A stretch of 64,000 nt of DNA from Caenorhabditis elegans (GCF_000002985.6 NC_003282.8:15252001-15316000), one strand, 5' to 3'. Counted from the first letter of the stretch, positions 47,201 through 59,676 are shown. Notes: generated by a model not told the origin, from the letters alone. Translations and numbers: made by a program.

Positions 47201-50190
47201 GTGGTATCAGAGTGTCTCGTTTCAGTTTGATCTACGAGAATTGCTGGAAATTAGACGCGTCTAGACGCGGATTTTAAACCGATTTCGCACGGTTAGGAGT
47301 GTGCTGACGTCACATTTTTCCGGGCAAAAACTTCCCGCAGTTTTTGTAGATCAATCGTAAACGGACATCCTAACACCACGTGACCTGACTGATCACTTTT
47401 AAAATATTTACATTAAAAATTTGCAAATAGTTCGAAATTTAAATTGCCGTTTCACGGATGTTATGTAATTTTTCGAACTGGCAGAACATTCCATTCCGAA
47501 TCCAATAAAGATTCCCATTAATATTGGAATTAGTACTCAGCCGAGCTATCAGAAATCACCTCGTGGGTCATATTCTCAAAGAACATGAGAAAATACGACA
47601 GAATTTTGAATTATTCAGTAGATCATTTTATGTCAGTCAGTTTTTGCAGTTAAATTTTGGTCGGTGATAGCATTTTCTTTATTACTGAAATGAAAATTCG
47701 TTTGATAGTTGTGCTTTCTAATTTCTTAAATTTAGTCAATGAAATTTTTTTTTTAAGTTTTAATCTAAAAACTGAATACTATGGTTGTGCTCAAAATTAC
47801 AATTTAGTAATTTTTAATAAGGTTTTTTACACACGCCAATAATCAAAACGTATTAGTAAATTCTTAAATTCTTAAAGAAAGTTGCCGCTTCAATACGCGT
47901 TTTCATAACTGACACCTACGGAAATTTAGTTCTCTCAACTATTTGTAAAATATTGTTTCAACAAACGCATTTATAGCAACAAAAATTTCATTTTTAACAT
48001 ACTGTTTCAAGAATTTTTTTTAATTAAAAATGAACCAATAAACATTATTCTCGTTAAATAGTAACTAATTTTTTTTTTAATTTTTGGAAAATATTGTTTC
48101 AATTGGTTTTCATTAAAATTAACCAAAAAAAATCCGTTGTCGTAATCGCATATTTATTCCAATGATTCAAAACAGAAATTTCTCTAGAATCAAGGTTTCA
48201 AGTTTAACAAATTATTTCCATAATTTGATCTCAACTCTCGAAGCTGGCTGTTTCAGCAAGTCGTTATCGGAATGTTAATTATTTGGTTGACGATATTATT
48301 CCCAAAATTAAAACCTGAATGATAACAAACGCCAAAATTTTTTGCCGTTCTAAATATTCCTGTTTCAACAATTTTATTTGTTCCGAGTAACTACGAAAAC
48401 GATTGCTAATCAGTGAATAGAATGTAATTATTCCGTCAGATCCCAGCCATCAGAAATCACACCTCATGGGTCATCCAGAAATACGCTCAGAGAACATGAA
48501 AAAATACGACAGAATTTTAAATTATTCAGTAGATCATCTCTGCATATTAATCACCGCTTTACCTCAGTTCTTGGCCTCTTTTTTGCTATAATGAACATCA
48601 AATCTATTTCTTTTAACTGTTTATAAAACTTTTCTGTTTTGATAAGTTGTTTTAGAAACTGAACAAATCACGAAAGCTGTTGTCATTTCCATATTTCATT
48701 CTAAAAATTCTAAGTCGATTTCAAAAATTTACTGTTTCAAAAATCTGTTTTTTTTTTAATTTTGTGAGCTTACTTCAGTGATTCCTTCATTTGTAATACA
48801 ATGTATGTAATGTAAGAAAAAGTACGTCTCGATGACAATTACAAACTTCACTGTTTCAAAAAATTAATAAAATTCAAGCAAATTTATTTACGTGTTGTCA
48901 AGAGTTGTTCACAAATAAATTTTGCTAATTTAATTTTCTGTTACAAAAATGTTTTAAATATTCAAAATTAAAATTTTTTCAATGAACTGGCTATTTTAAA
49001 TCCAGCATTTAAAATTTCTATTATTCGTAGTTACGCATTTTACTGTTTGATATAAATAGTTCCAATTCTCTTCTTTTTTTTCTACTATCAGAAATCTGCT
49101 CCCAACTCGCTAAAAAATTTATTCAGAGAACATGAGTAAATACGACAGAGTACTCAGTTATTCAGTAGAAGATCATTTTATATCACTCACTTTTTTCAGT
49201 TTTAGTCTGGTTGGCTTAGTAGATTCTTTCATTTCTGAGCTGAAATTATGAACCGAAAATTGTTTTACGGTTTCATGGAGTATTAATAAAATTATGCAAG
49301 AAAGCCTTACAATCTTGTGTTTCCGGTTTCAAAAAATAATTTCATCAATTGAGAATTCCAATAGATTATATAAAACTTTTATTGAAATTAGGCAATATGC
49401 GGATTAGAATTGCAAAGAAAACAGTAGAAAGAAACGTAAGCATGCAGGCAGGCATTTTTAATTAGGCCATTGCTTTAAACTAAATATTAAACTTTTTAAA
49501 AAATTTTATCGCCGTTTAAAAAATCACAACTTCACAATGAAATTGAAATTTTTATACCTTTATGCCTTTCTCTTTTAAATAATGAGTCGTTACATTTAGA
49601 TGATGTTTGAAGCTAGAAAGAAAATCACGGTTATTTGAATGATCTGTTTTACCATCAACATGAAACATTTCAAAATTAAAATTTTATAATGAGGTCTGCA
49701 ACTTGTTCCAAACTGTGTATTTACAGAGTTGTTAAGGTTTTTTTTTGAAAACTAAATTTTTTGAAACGAAAACATTTGTAAAATGCTATGTTATCATACT
49801 TTTTTTTACTATAAAAGTCCATTTCCCTATTATTAGTTTTCAAAATATTGCGGCCGACAGCTCACAGGCTTGAATTTTGGAAGCTTCTATTTCAGCCTCT
49901 AAATGAAACCGAACAAACATGTATTACTTCCAAAATTAAAAATGTTCCCATATATTCTCATTTTATTTTTTTTGCAACACTACGGAAATGTAGTTCTCTC
50001 TCAACATTTTGTAAAATATTGTTTCAACAAACGCATTCATAGCATCAACGATTTGTATTTTGTTGTATTTATTAAAATTGAACACGAGAAAGAAACATTA
50101 GTCTCCTTAGTAACTAATACTTTTTCAATTTTTGGAAAATATTGTTTCAATTGGTTTTCATTAGAATTAACCAAAAAAAATCCGTAGTCG
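44253..50190. repeat. Tandem segmental duplication, about 2-kb units
   Basis: Copy 1 is about 44253-46067 and copy 2 about 46079-48270, adjacent and in direct orientation. Matching blocks include TTGAATAAATACGCTGAAAT (44301, 46125), TTTCACGTTCTGTCCAATAA (44656, 46626), CTTCAATACGCGTTTT (45811, 47888) and AAGCTGGCTGTTTCAG (46039, 48241). Offsets drift from 1.83 to 2.2 kb through indels. A shorter internal unit (ATCAGAAATCA...CATGAGA(A)AATACGACAGA) also occurs near 45460, 47550, 48450 and 49090. A last partial copy runs from about 49975 to 50190, just before the bestrophin gene. No coding sequence is recognised. Confidence 0.8.
47201..47379. mobile_element. Foldback/MITE-like element with long terminal inverted repeats
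   Basis: The left end, GTGGTATCAGAGTGTCTCGT, and the sequence up to about 47243 (TTTGATCTACGAGAA) pair with the right end, TTTTTGTAGATCAATCG to ACATCCTAACACCAC. The centre is GC-richer, with TTTCCGGGCAAAAAC. Words of this type belong to a common worm palindromic repeat family. No clear target duplication is visible. It sits in copy 2 of the tandem block and appears absent from copy 1, so it is probably younger than the duplication. Confidence 0.7.
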
Positions 50191-50238
50191 TAATCGTATG
50201 TTTCAACTTTACCCCTTAACCTCTCATCACAATTGCAG

Positions 50239-53200
50239 ATGACTTCCGCTGAAAAAATGACAATTCCAATGCCGAATCCGGTGAGTATATTTTTCTTCCA
50301 TTCATTTGATAATATCAAAATTTATCAGAACTAGTTCTTTTTCTGTGTTTTGTTCCTTTATTTCTCTCTGTGTACAGTCTGGGGAAAAAAAAAGTTTCCA
50401 CATCTTCTTCACCACCACCACTTCATCATTTTTCTCACTTTAGAAACCGCGGTTGTCGGCGATGACCGTCAATTACAACCAGGAAGTGTCATCGGTTAAT
50501 TCCTTCACGTTCGTGAAGTTGTTAATGACGTAAGTGTTCTTGTCATATTGATTGAAGTGTCCTGTTAAATAAACCAATAAACGAAAACCTTTTAACAGGT
50601 GTAATAATAAGGAAACAATGAAACAGTGAAAAATAATTTTTTTTTTGTTTTTTTTAAACAAAAATTTTCAACTGCTTCGTTATGTATTTAATTCAAACGT
50701 TTTAGTGAAAGTGCATTGAATGTGCAAAGTAAGTACCTAACTTCATTAAAACGAATTTGAAAAAAGTTACTGCGGTAACCATAATCAAAAATTGGTATTC
50801 AAGATTTCAAAACCCTACTGAATCAATGTTTTAACTATGAAATTTAAAAGTATACCGAAACAGAATATATTTTTCAAAATTTGAAAACCTAAACTCAAAA
50901 ATCGATTTAAAAAAATTACTTTTGTTAGAGAAAATGATGTGACAGAAATTTGAAATTTTATCAAGTTTTCCAAATTTCCAGACAAATTTCTTTTGTTCCA
51001 ATGTTTTCCAATATGATAGTTTTCATTTTATTAAACGAAAACCTTTAAACAGATGTAATCATAAGCTATCAGTAAAACAGAATTTATTCAATCAACCGCT
51101 TCAATGTGTACTTAATTTAAAGCTATTCAGTGGTGCTGCACTTTCAATAGCGCATTTTGTGCTTTTTTTTACTTTAGAAACTTCCGAAAAGATTAACGTT
51201 TCAAAAATACTATTTTTTCAACTTCAAGCAAAATCATTCAATTGTTATTGTGTTCTTTATCCAGTAATGTACTTTTTTTTCATAGTTATTTTGCTTTAAA
51301 ATTAAATAATTATTGACAAAAAAAAACAATTTTTTTCAAAGTGTAATTGTTATGTATTCGAGGCCGAACAAGGAGGCGAAGACGAGTAGTTTATTATTAC
51401 ATAACTAAGGAATGAATAGAAAGTTAGTATACATAGATAATAAGTTCACGTTACACGATCTTCATATCCACGTTAAGGGTTAGGTACACGTAGATACCCA
51501 AGATCTCCCCTCTTCAATGACAAACGAGAGCTTTGGTGAGGAGCCATCCACGGATGTCTTCTGAGGTTCTCACGGACCACCCTCCAGTGTGACCGTCGAT
51601 ATTGCCAATCCTTTGCACACGGTACTTCGGTGTTCACATCCTCCAATTGCGGGTTCCAAGTTAGCCACACTTCCCGTACCAATCGAAATATTTTTGATGT
51701 CTATCCAACCTTCACCAACAGACTAAAAAACGTTGCTGCCTGAATATTAGACACAACCTTGAATCATCCACACTGATTCCGCCTGTTCCACCATCAACCT
51801 GTTGTATCCCAGTTCCTGGTTGTGGATCATGTTATGACCAATAACAATTTGTGCAGTCGTCCAATGACTGAGCATTTGAAACGCATAGGTGGCCTTCACT
51901 CGCATCTTCAAAAGAGTTGAGCAATGATTCCTTCTTCTTTTCGACTTCAATCCAGAAGCCGCTCCTGTCCACCTTGACTGCAACTGCAGAGAGCACGGCA
52001 GGTGCCTCTTCCCAAAGCTGACCTGATCCACCTCAGAGGTCTTTTCTTCCCAGTAGACATGTGTAGATCAAAACAATACCTCAGAGGTCTTTTCTTCTAA
52101 GTAGACATGTGCATGAAGCCAGTGGTGCAGTGAGCCCGAAAGATCCTGATCGCCAATTGTTATGTATTGATCTTGTAGAAGAGTTTATTGAGCAAGAAAT
52201 AAGCAATAATTGATAGTTCACAGATGTGCAGTTGAGCAGGATAGAGAGTATATTAGATACTCGTGAAAATCAAGAGCTCATTTGTCATCATAATAAATAA
52301 CCAATACGTGGAATGTTGTGATAAGATCTTCACGTCCGGGCGAACACGTTAGTGCCACACAGGACGTTCACGTGACTTCCCAACAGTAATTTAATAATTT
52401 TCAGGCATTTTTTGAAGAATGATATTCTAGGTTTCATATTTTACTGAATTCTTTGTAAAAATTGTGAACTAAAAAAATCTTGCTACATTTCAAATAATTG
52501 AGACTTTTAAGAATTTCAAATAAAAAATGATATGTTTCATATTTTCATTTTAGGTTTGAGTTTTTTAAAATTATTATTGTACCTTTGTAGATTGCTTTAA
52601 AAATTTTAACCGTGAAAAATTCGTTTAAAACTCATCAAGAAATTTACAGTTGTTTTAAAAATTAAAAAAAAACTTCCAACAACCTAATGAAAAAAAAATT
52701 AAAAAATTGTTTCATAAAATTCACAAAAACCTTCTTAAAATATTAAAAAAATTCTTCAATTTCTAATTTTTCAATTATCAATTTTATTTTGATACTCTTG
52801 CAGAACAAAAAATAATTATCCAAAGTAATTCACGATTTTTTGAGAGGGATATTGTTTTATAGCTTTGATGTACATTTTAATAGATACTTAAATGTATTCA
52901 TTCATTTTAGTTTTACAATTTGCAAATATCAAACAATATACATGTTACCATATGTTTGTTCAGTTTCATAATGTGCAGGTAAATACTGTCATGTTGTTCT
53001 TGCATTAGTACGTTTTTAATATTTTTTTAATTGGATCCAAATTTGAATGATTTGTTAATAATATCCTTTATCAAAATTTACGGTTTCACAAAACTGTGAA
53101 ACAAATTCTAGTTATAAACTCTGGTAGTTATACAACATTTTCACGAATGTTAACAATTTTCAGATGGCGGGGTTCGATCTGGAAATCAGTGAGATGGGAA

Positions 53201-56200
53201 CTAACGATGTGGGTTATTGCATTCGCAGTTGTTCAGATGGTTTATCGATATTTAATGACTGAAGATCAACAAAAGTAAGATTTCATGAATGAACATCCCA
53301 TTCAAGAATTGTTCCATATCTTTTCATACAACCCCTTCGGACCAGAGTTTTTTTTCAAAAATAATTTTTCAAAACAGTCTTACTAGAAATGAAATGATGT
53401 ATTTTGTGAAAAAAAAAACGTTTACGACAATTTTTTAGCACGTTTTCTTTGTTGCAACAGCTTTCCAAATTCAGTTTTTATTAATAATTTTTGTCTGACA
53501 GAAAATTCACCTCCGATTTTTTTTATTTTTATAATATTAACAGTATGAAAATGTAGTGACATTTAAAAACTTAGACACTGTGTTTTTGGCGAAATAGTCG
53601 AGGAATACTTGTACCTTGTTCGCCATGGTTTAATATCAATATAATGAAACATTAAAGCTTTAATTCAATGAAAATTGTAATTTCAGATTTTTCGAATACT
53701 CTGCCATTCACTTAAATGTTCGTTTAATACACATTCCACTCACTTTCATGCTCGGATTCTTTGTGACAATTGTTGTCGACAGATGGAGATCAGTTTTCAC
53801 AAATATTGGATTTATTGAAAAGTAGGTTTTTGAAAGTAGGCATTGAATGATTACAATTAAAATACCTTTATTGAAAAATCACAGAACTCATTGTTCAAAG
53901 TTTGAAAATATACATTTTGTTTCACAACCAACTACGCCGGTGGGATTTCCTTAGAGTTTAGTGAAAAATTGTATAGGCTACATGAAACGGCTGAAGTTTA
54001 AAAATACTACAACTTAGTTTTAGAACCAACCCGAACATACACGTTGAATTATTACAGATTTATTTCAGTAAATATACTAACGTCTTGAAACAGGAAAACT
54101 TTTACCTGATTTTCCAATTATCTGCTGTTTCATATTTCTTTCTAAAAAACAATGACTTTTTAACATTTAATTACAATGTAATTGCTTGAAAAAAATTCAT
54201 AGTTTTTGAAGTTTATAAACATTTGATTTTTTATAGAAGACTTGTAGAAATTTACGCTATAGGAACACTAGATCTCCTATAATTCAAAAAAGTATATTTA
54301 TCTATTTTCTGAAACAGTACACATCAAATTAAATTTACAGTTACAAAAATATTTACTAAAACTTTACTGCTTCAGGAAGAAGATAAAGTGGTTGTTTTAA
54401 AGTTAGAAGCGTTCTCAAGGAGAATTCAATTTCAAAATAAAACATTCATATTTCCGAATCAAATCTTGTTTCAGCGTGGCCCTATCAGTGGGCACCCTGG
54501 TCGCCGGTACAGATCACGCTGCAAAAGTGCTCCGCCGCACAATAATCCGATATCTCGTCTTGTCGCAAGTTCTCGTGCTCCGTGACATTTCAATGAGAGT
54601 TCGTCGGCGTTTTCCGACAATGGAGTCACTGGTTTCGGGAGGATTTTTGTATAGAGACGAATTGGAGAGAATGTACAAGTGTGATACAATGTATAATAAG
54701 TATTGGTTGCCAACACATTGGGCAAATCAATTGGTGCATAAAGCCATGTTTGAGACGAAAAATGTGGATTCTGTGCAGAGTATGAACTCGGTTTTGATGG
54801 TGAGTTTGGAAGGGAAATTGCAGGGAATTTTCAGTGCTTTTTTCCACAGTAGACATTAAAGAGGCCCAGTGTTGTGCCTTTGATTTCAATAGTAAGGGTA
54901 CTGTAGGCTTTTTGAAGCCTATTGGAATTCAAAAAACTTTTTTGTGTTTAATTTTTGGAATCTGGATTTGCCTTCTGCATTAGCATTATTGTAGTAGAAG
55001 AAAAGTTTATCTGCATTTTGAAACAGAGTTTTTTTTTCCGAAATTTGACAAATTTATTAGAAAATCTGAAAACTTATCTGTAGCCACGGTGTGGATTTTT
55101 AAACGAAAATTCAAAAAAAAAACATGTTCCAAGAATTAATTCTTTCTTAGCCATAGCGTGAAACGTGGCATTTTTTTGATTTATTTCCAGTTTTTCTCTG
55201 TTTTATTTCAGCCAATTTTCAGCTATCTCACAGTATTTTTCAATTTTTTTTTAATTATTGAAGTTAACTACTCTGTCCCAAAGCTCACAAACCAAGAAGA
55301 AGCTCAGGCAACAGCACTAGCGGAAGAAATATACCAAAAAGAAGATACGATTCAATTCTTTTACGCTTTTACGCTTTACGGCTTTTACGGGAGCGTAGTC
55401 CTTAATTTTAGTTGACTCTTTGCAAACTATGGTGTTTTTCTCAAAAACTAAGACGGTAAGGGTACCCAAATTTATATCAGATTTGTAGATATAAACCTGT
55501 CGGAGACACTGGTGAAGTTTCAGAGCCTAAAAATTTTAAAGAAACTTTCAGATAACAATGTTTAAGTCTTACTTTTTCCTCTTATCTTTAGCCTTGCTTT
55601 TGATGATGTTGCTGTTGCCTGAGCTTCTTCTTGGTTTGTGAGCTTTGGGACAGAGTAGTTAACTTCAATAATTTCAAAAAAAAATTTGAAAAATACTGTG
55701 AGATAGCTGAAAATTGGCTGAAATAAAACAGAGAAAAACTGGAAATAAATTAAAAAAATGCCACGTTTCACGCTATGGGTAAGAAAGAATTAATTCTTGG
55801 AATTTTTTTTTTTGAATTTTCGTTTAAAAATCCACACCGTGGTAGCCCTTAGATACTAATACTAATGTTTCACACTATGTATTACCAAATACATCGGTAT
55901 GATGAAACAGCAAATTTGTTTTTCGTAACCCTGTTCCATCTTAGCTTTATAGAACTGTAAAAAAATTTTAAAGTGGACTGCAATCCCAGAAGAGTTTTTT
56001 TCTCATAATTCTTATTTCCAGAACATTAAAGAATTCCGTCAATCTATGGAAATGCTAACAAAATATGATTGGGTTCCAATTCCCATCGCCTATCCACAGG
56101 TCAGTTAAATTGAGGTTTTTCTAAAAATACCTGTTTCACAAAAATGTTAAAAGTCTTAACCAATTTTATAATTGATGTGACTCATCCTGTGGAAACTGTG

Positions 56201-57383
56201 TAGAATGTCTGTAGTTTGAGTGAAATAAAATGTAATAAAGAGATAATAATTGGAGGAATATTCAACAGTTCTAATATTGGTTAAGAATAGTGGGCTATTC
56301 AATGTGGGAACCGATATTAGAGTACCGTAAGGCTGTTGGGATTGATCCTCGAAGGGCAGAACCGACAACACTTCCATTTATTCTAAGAAACGAAAATTGA
56401 AAACAAATATCAGATACATGAATTTCTTAACGAAAGTTCCGCTCAAAAAGGTAAAATATTTTTTTTGTTTCATGTTTCACCAAGTCTCCAAAATAACTTC
56501 TCTAAAATTTATGTTCGTTGCATTTCCTTCTAGGTCGTTTTCCTCGCTGTACGTGTCTACTTCATCATTTGTCTGGTATCCCGTCAATATCTTCTCTCGG
56601 CTCCGCCAACTGAAGCTCAATCGATTGTCCCAATTATGACAATTTTGCAATTTGTATTTTTTGTCGGGTGGATGAAGGTAGGAAGTTAAACTTTGTTCCG
56701 CGCCCGACATCTACCGGGTTCCGATATTTTCTTTTAAAAAATGGTGAAGGTGGAACCCGGTAAATGTCGGGCGCTCTTATAATTCTTCTAACTACGAGTT
56801 TTTTTTAAATTAGCAAACAAGATGAATATCCATTTATTTCCTCCCAAGTTTAGACAACACTTTGAAACATTACTTTATATCAATTGTATGCAGCTTTTTT
56901 CCATAAAAACTCATTTATATTTCATTTTCCAGGTAGCCGAAGCATTACTGAATCCTCTCGGAGAAGACGATGATGATTTCGAATGTAATTGGTTGATTGA
57001 CAGAAATATGTCAACTGGAATCGAAATAGTCGACACGTGTCATGATTCTTGTCCGCCACTGAAACTCGATGAACCTGATGATGAATCGGGAACTATGTAT
57101 TGGTGCCAGTTAGTTTTATTTTTGGATTTTTTTAGAGTACATCTCTTGTAAAAAAATATTAACAAGATTATCAATGTACTTGTGAACTAACTGCTTATAC
57201 CGAAATAGAGAAACAGACAATTATTTTTTCAGCCCAACAAAAAATGGTTCTCAAGCTCCGCCTTCTGCAGTTGCAATCTCCCAACATAAAAATCCATTTA
57301 CAAAGGTTCTAAACATGGTGCACCCATTTTCATCCGGTACATCATCCAATTCATCTTCTTTCCGTCAGGATCCGCCAAATTGA
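50239..57383 (+). CDS. Bestrophin-family anion channel
   Basis: This is a calcium-activated chloride channel subunit of the bestrophin family, acting in membranes as a pentamer. Core exons are 50462-50529 (end of a larger exon from 50444), 53164-53274, 53687-53821, 54475-54799, 56022-56099, 56534-56677, 56933-57108 and 57233-57383; phases agree. From the Met at 50462 it is 395 aa and starts MTVNYN like its relatives. [24 protein letters not shown] and the Ca-clasp [19 protein letters not shown] (from about residue 294) are diagnostic and fall at nearly the human BEST1 numbering. An upstream exon, 50239-50280, joined to 50444 stays in frame and would add 20 residues ([14 protein letters not shown]...). 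The C-terminal tail after the clasp is short and Ser-rich. Introns hold an LTR fossil (51348-52385), a large inverted repeat (55084-55842) and a foldback (56700-56774). Confidence 0.92.
51348..52385 (-). mobile_element. LTR retrotransposon fossil, possibly Pao/BEL type
   Basis: A 1038-bp remnant lies in the bestrophin intron 50530-53163. It begins TGTTATGTATT, ends CCCAACA, and is flanked by a 5-bp target duplication GTAAT (51343-51347 and 52386-52390). The right LTR is 52158-52385 and the left about 51348-51503; they share ends but are much diverged, so the copy looks old. Next to the right LTR, a TGGCGATCAGGATC stretch on the minus strand looks like a primer-binding site, giving minus orientation. 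The interior of about 650 bp keeps only scraps of coding sequence. The element is far from complete. A tandem repeat of about 47 bp (CCTCAGAGGTCTTTTCTTC) lies near 52030-52110. The family call is tentative. Confidence 0.75.
55084..55842. repeat. Inverted repeat with 233-bp arms in a bestrophin intron
   Basis: Arms 55084-55316 and 55610-55842 are near-identical reverse complements; outer ends are CCACGGTGTGG and CCACACCGTGG. Each arm contains an open stretch reading [18 protein letters not shown], after which the two copies diverge into the 293-bp spacer. It is wholly inside the intron 54800-56021. Confidence 0.9.
56700..56774. repeat. Foldback repeat, nearly perfect 23-bp arms
   Basis: GCGCCCGACATCTACCGGGT plus TCC (56700-56722) pairs with 56752-56774 with one mismatch; the spacer is 29 bp. 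It lies in the bestrophin intron 56678-56932. This is the cleanest copy of the family that fills the introns of the str pseudogene. Confidence 0.92.
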
Positions 57384-59117
57384 TTTTTTGAATAAAATTA
57401 GCATCCACAACAGAATTGAAAAAATTTCAAAACGTGATTTTTTGAAAACTATCTGAAACGGAAATTTTTTGTTTAAAAATTTGCAAATGAAACAAAAAAT
57501 CAAGAATAATAGCTTTAAAACTGAAATGAATTTTAAATCTGAAATGTTAATTTAGATAATATTGTCTAGAAATTTAAGAAATGTAATGATTGAAATATAA
57601 TGATTATTGTTCAAAAAAATTTCTGTGATGTTTCAGTTCCTTGAAACAGAATTCAAACAGCAAAATTAAGATGATTGGCTCTCCAACCGGAAAATTTTGG
57701 CAAAATGTAGTAAGTAAAGCCTCAAAGCAAAAAGTTGGTATCGTCTCAATAGCTTCGCCACTTTCGGTATTTTTTAAAAAATCACAATACTAATTTTGAA
57801 GTTTCAACTTTCAATTAGATTGTAAGATCAAAGTTTCAGTAGTTGAATAGAACTCTGACCTTTTCAACTTTTTGGTGAAACCAAAAAATTTTGCTGTTTC
57901 ACTAATTTGAGAAATTCATTAGAATTTCGGTATTGTAATAATTTAATGGTATTGTAATAATTTAAAGTTTGTATTCAGTTTAAAAAAAACAATGTTTGTA
58001 ATTTTTTGATTTACAAGAATTTTGTCAACTGGGAAATTGTCTCTCATGTTTCAATTTTATTGCTTGAGATACTCCAAATTTTTTTAAATGATGAAAGAAA
58101 GATGCGATTAGTTTTTTTTTTTTAAATTTAAGAATTTCAAATAAAAATAGCATGTTTCTTTTTTTTTAAATCTTACTATTAGTTTTTAGTCTTAATCAGA
58201 ACTGTTCCGATGGTGATCTCAATGCAAAATTATTCCATTATTAGTTTTTTAAATGAACAGTATTTTATTCTGAATTTTCATTGAATTTTTTTTCAAATTT
58301 TGCAGCCAACACTGAAGCAGCGGCATCAATTTTGCAAAAAAAAAGAAAAATAATTTTAATACTATTTTATAATGCAATGCGCAACAATAAGGGACACTTC
58401 AACACCTGACTTATAACAGTTTTTTAAACTAGAATAAGATTAATGTAAAAAAAGTGTCCTACCTGAAAAAATAGCAAAATTTTTGACAGGAATTTTCGAA
58501 TTGTTAAAAATCAAAATTTGTGATGTTTCATATTTGTTTTTTAAAAAAGATAATTTTGAAAGCTCCATTTGTACGCCATCGAATCCAATCCGTAAAAGTT
58601 ATTAGAACAAATAATTGTTTCGGATATTACTTTAAAAAAGTAAAATTAAATCATTTCTACGATTTTTTTTCTGTCTAATTGGAATATTAAGATGAATTAA
58701 CGTCTGTAGGTATTTTGGTTTTCACCTATACGCCGAATGGAAAAGTAAATAATTATTGAATTTTTTTGTTTTTTTTTTTAAAAAAAGGTAAAGGTTGTCT
58801 GATTTTATTTTGATTTTAATAAAATCTTTGCATTATAATCGAGAGAAAAATGCGTCTCTTATGTATTACGTGAAACATGAAAAATTTTCGGAAAATTCAA
58901 TTAAGTTGTTTCATGGTACCATGGTGAGAAACACGTGTCGAAAAACAAACACCAATCCGCGTTTAACGTTTGAAAAGTTTACGTATTTTCGAATGTGCTG
59001 AAAAATTAAAGCATGTTACATTTTTCAAGATTATTATGCAGACTTGAACCGATAAAATTGAGAAAAATTAAAATCTGGATAACGAAATATACATTGTAAT
59101 CAGAAAAAAAAGTTTAA
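57384..59117. other. Spacer without a gene
   Basis: AT-rich spacer between the bestrophin gene and tRNA-Ser. Reading frames are short and have no splice structure or domain. GTTTCA words recur (57634, 57894, 58049). I see nothing else. Confidence 0.45.
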
Positions 59118-59199
59118 CGCAGTCAGCAGGATTCGAACCTACGCGGGCAGAGCCCAATTGATTTCTAGTCAATCTCCTTAACCACTCGGACATGACTGC
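59118..59199 (-). tRNA. tRNA-Ser (AGA)
   Basis: An 82-nt type II tRNA. The acceptor GCAGTCA pairs with TGACTGC, and the discriminator is G. The D arm has GAGTGGTTAAGG. The anticodon stem ATTGA/TCAAT holds loop CTAGAAA with anticodon AGA. A variable arm (GGGCTCTGCCC) is typical of tRNA-Ser, and the T loop is TTCGAAT. T-rich DNA follows on the minus strand. Confidence 0.95.
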
Positions 59200-59233
59200 T
59201 GGTCTCGGCAGCCGACAAACATTTATTTAAGAG

Positions 59234-59676
59234 TTAAGGGCAAGTAGTAACTTTTCCCCACTGAAGTCTCCATGGACCGTCGTTCTCACGAAGAAGATCG
59301 AAATCCACAATATTGACTTCAGGTCCAACACGACGCGAAACAGTGAATTTGATTTTTGAATCATTTTCATCGAAATTCGAATATTTTGGAATCACTGGCT
59401 CGGGATTCGGATTGGTCAGATGTTTTTCAACAAACTGGGCTGAAAAATTAAAAAAAAAATCTGATTTTCAATAGTCCTCGGCCCAAATTTACCTTTATTC
59501 GCAGTAAAACTGCATGCAAAAAACTGAAAATCCTCCGTAAAACAGTCAGAAAACTTGACTTTATCGCCGGATCCAGCTGCTTTTTCCATTTTCTCAATGA
59601 AATCCTTGACAATTTCGTTTGAAGCCTTGGAAAATTGACTCAACGGAGCTTTCTGTATCTTGAAGAGACGGAGCAT
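59234..59676 (-). CDS. Small protein, possibly NTF2-like fold
   Basis: The protein is predicted as 129 aa from two exons, 59493-59676 and 59234-59439, with a 53-bp intron (GTAAAT donor, TTTTCAG acceptor). It starts MLRLFKIQKAPLS and has an N-terminal helical part (ASNEIVKDFIEKMEKAAGSG), then DCFTEDFQFFAC. The C-terminal half is beta-like: KIKFTVSRRVGPEVNIVDFD and GPWRLQWGKV. A helix followed by an F-x-E/D-D-F turn and a curved sheet ending in W-R-L-x-W is the pattern of NTF2/SnoaL-like small proteins common in nematodes; no function follows from that. No clear signal peptide is seen. It ends close to tRNA-Ser, which lies 35 bp beyond its stop on the same strand. Confidence 0.75.

Noticed and set aside
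44253-50190. CRISPR-like or satellite array
   Set aside because: The repeats are long, diverged and unevenly spaced, and the genome is eukaryotic; these are segmental duplications.
51473-52031. Two minus-strand frames of 69 and 94 residues
   Set aside because: They lie inside the LTR-element fossil and are scraps of it, not host genes.
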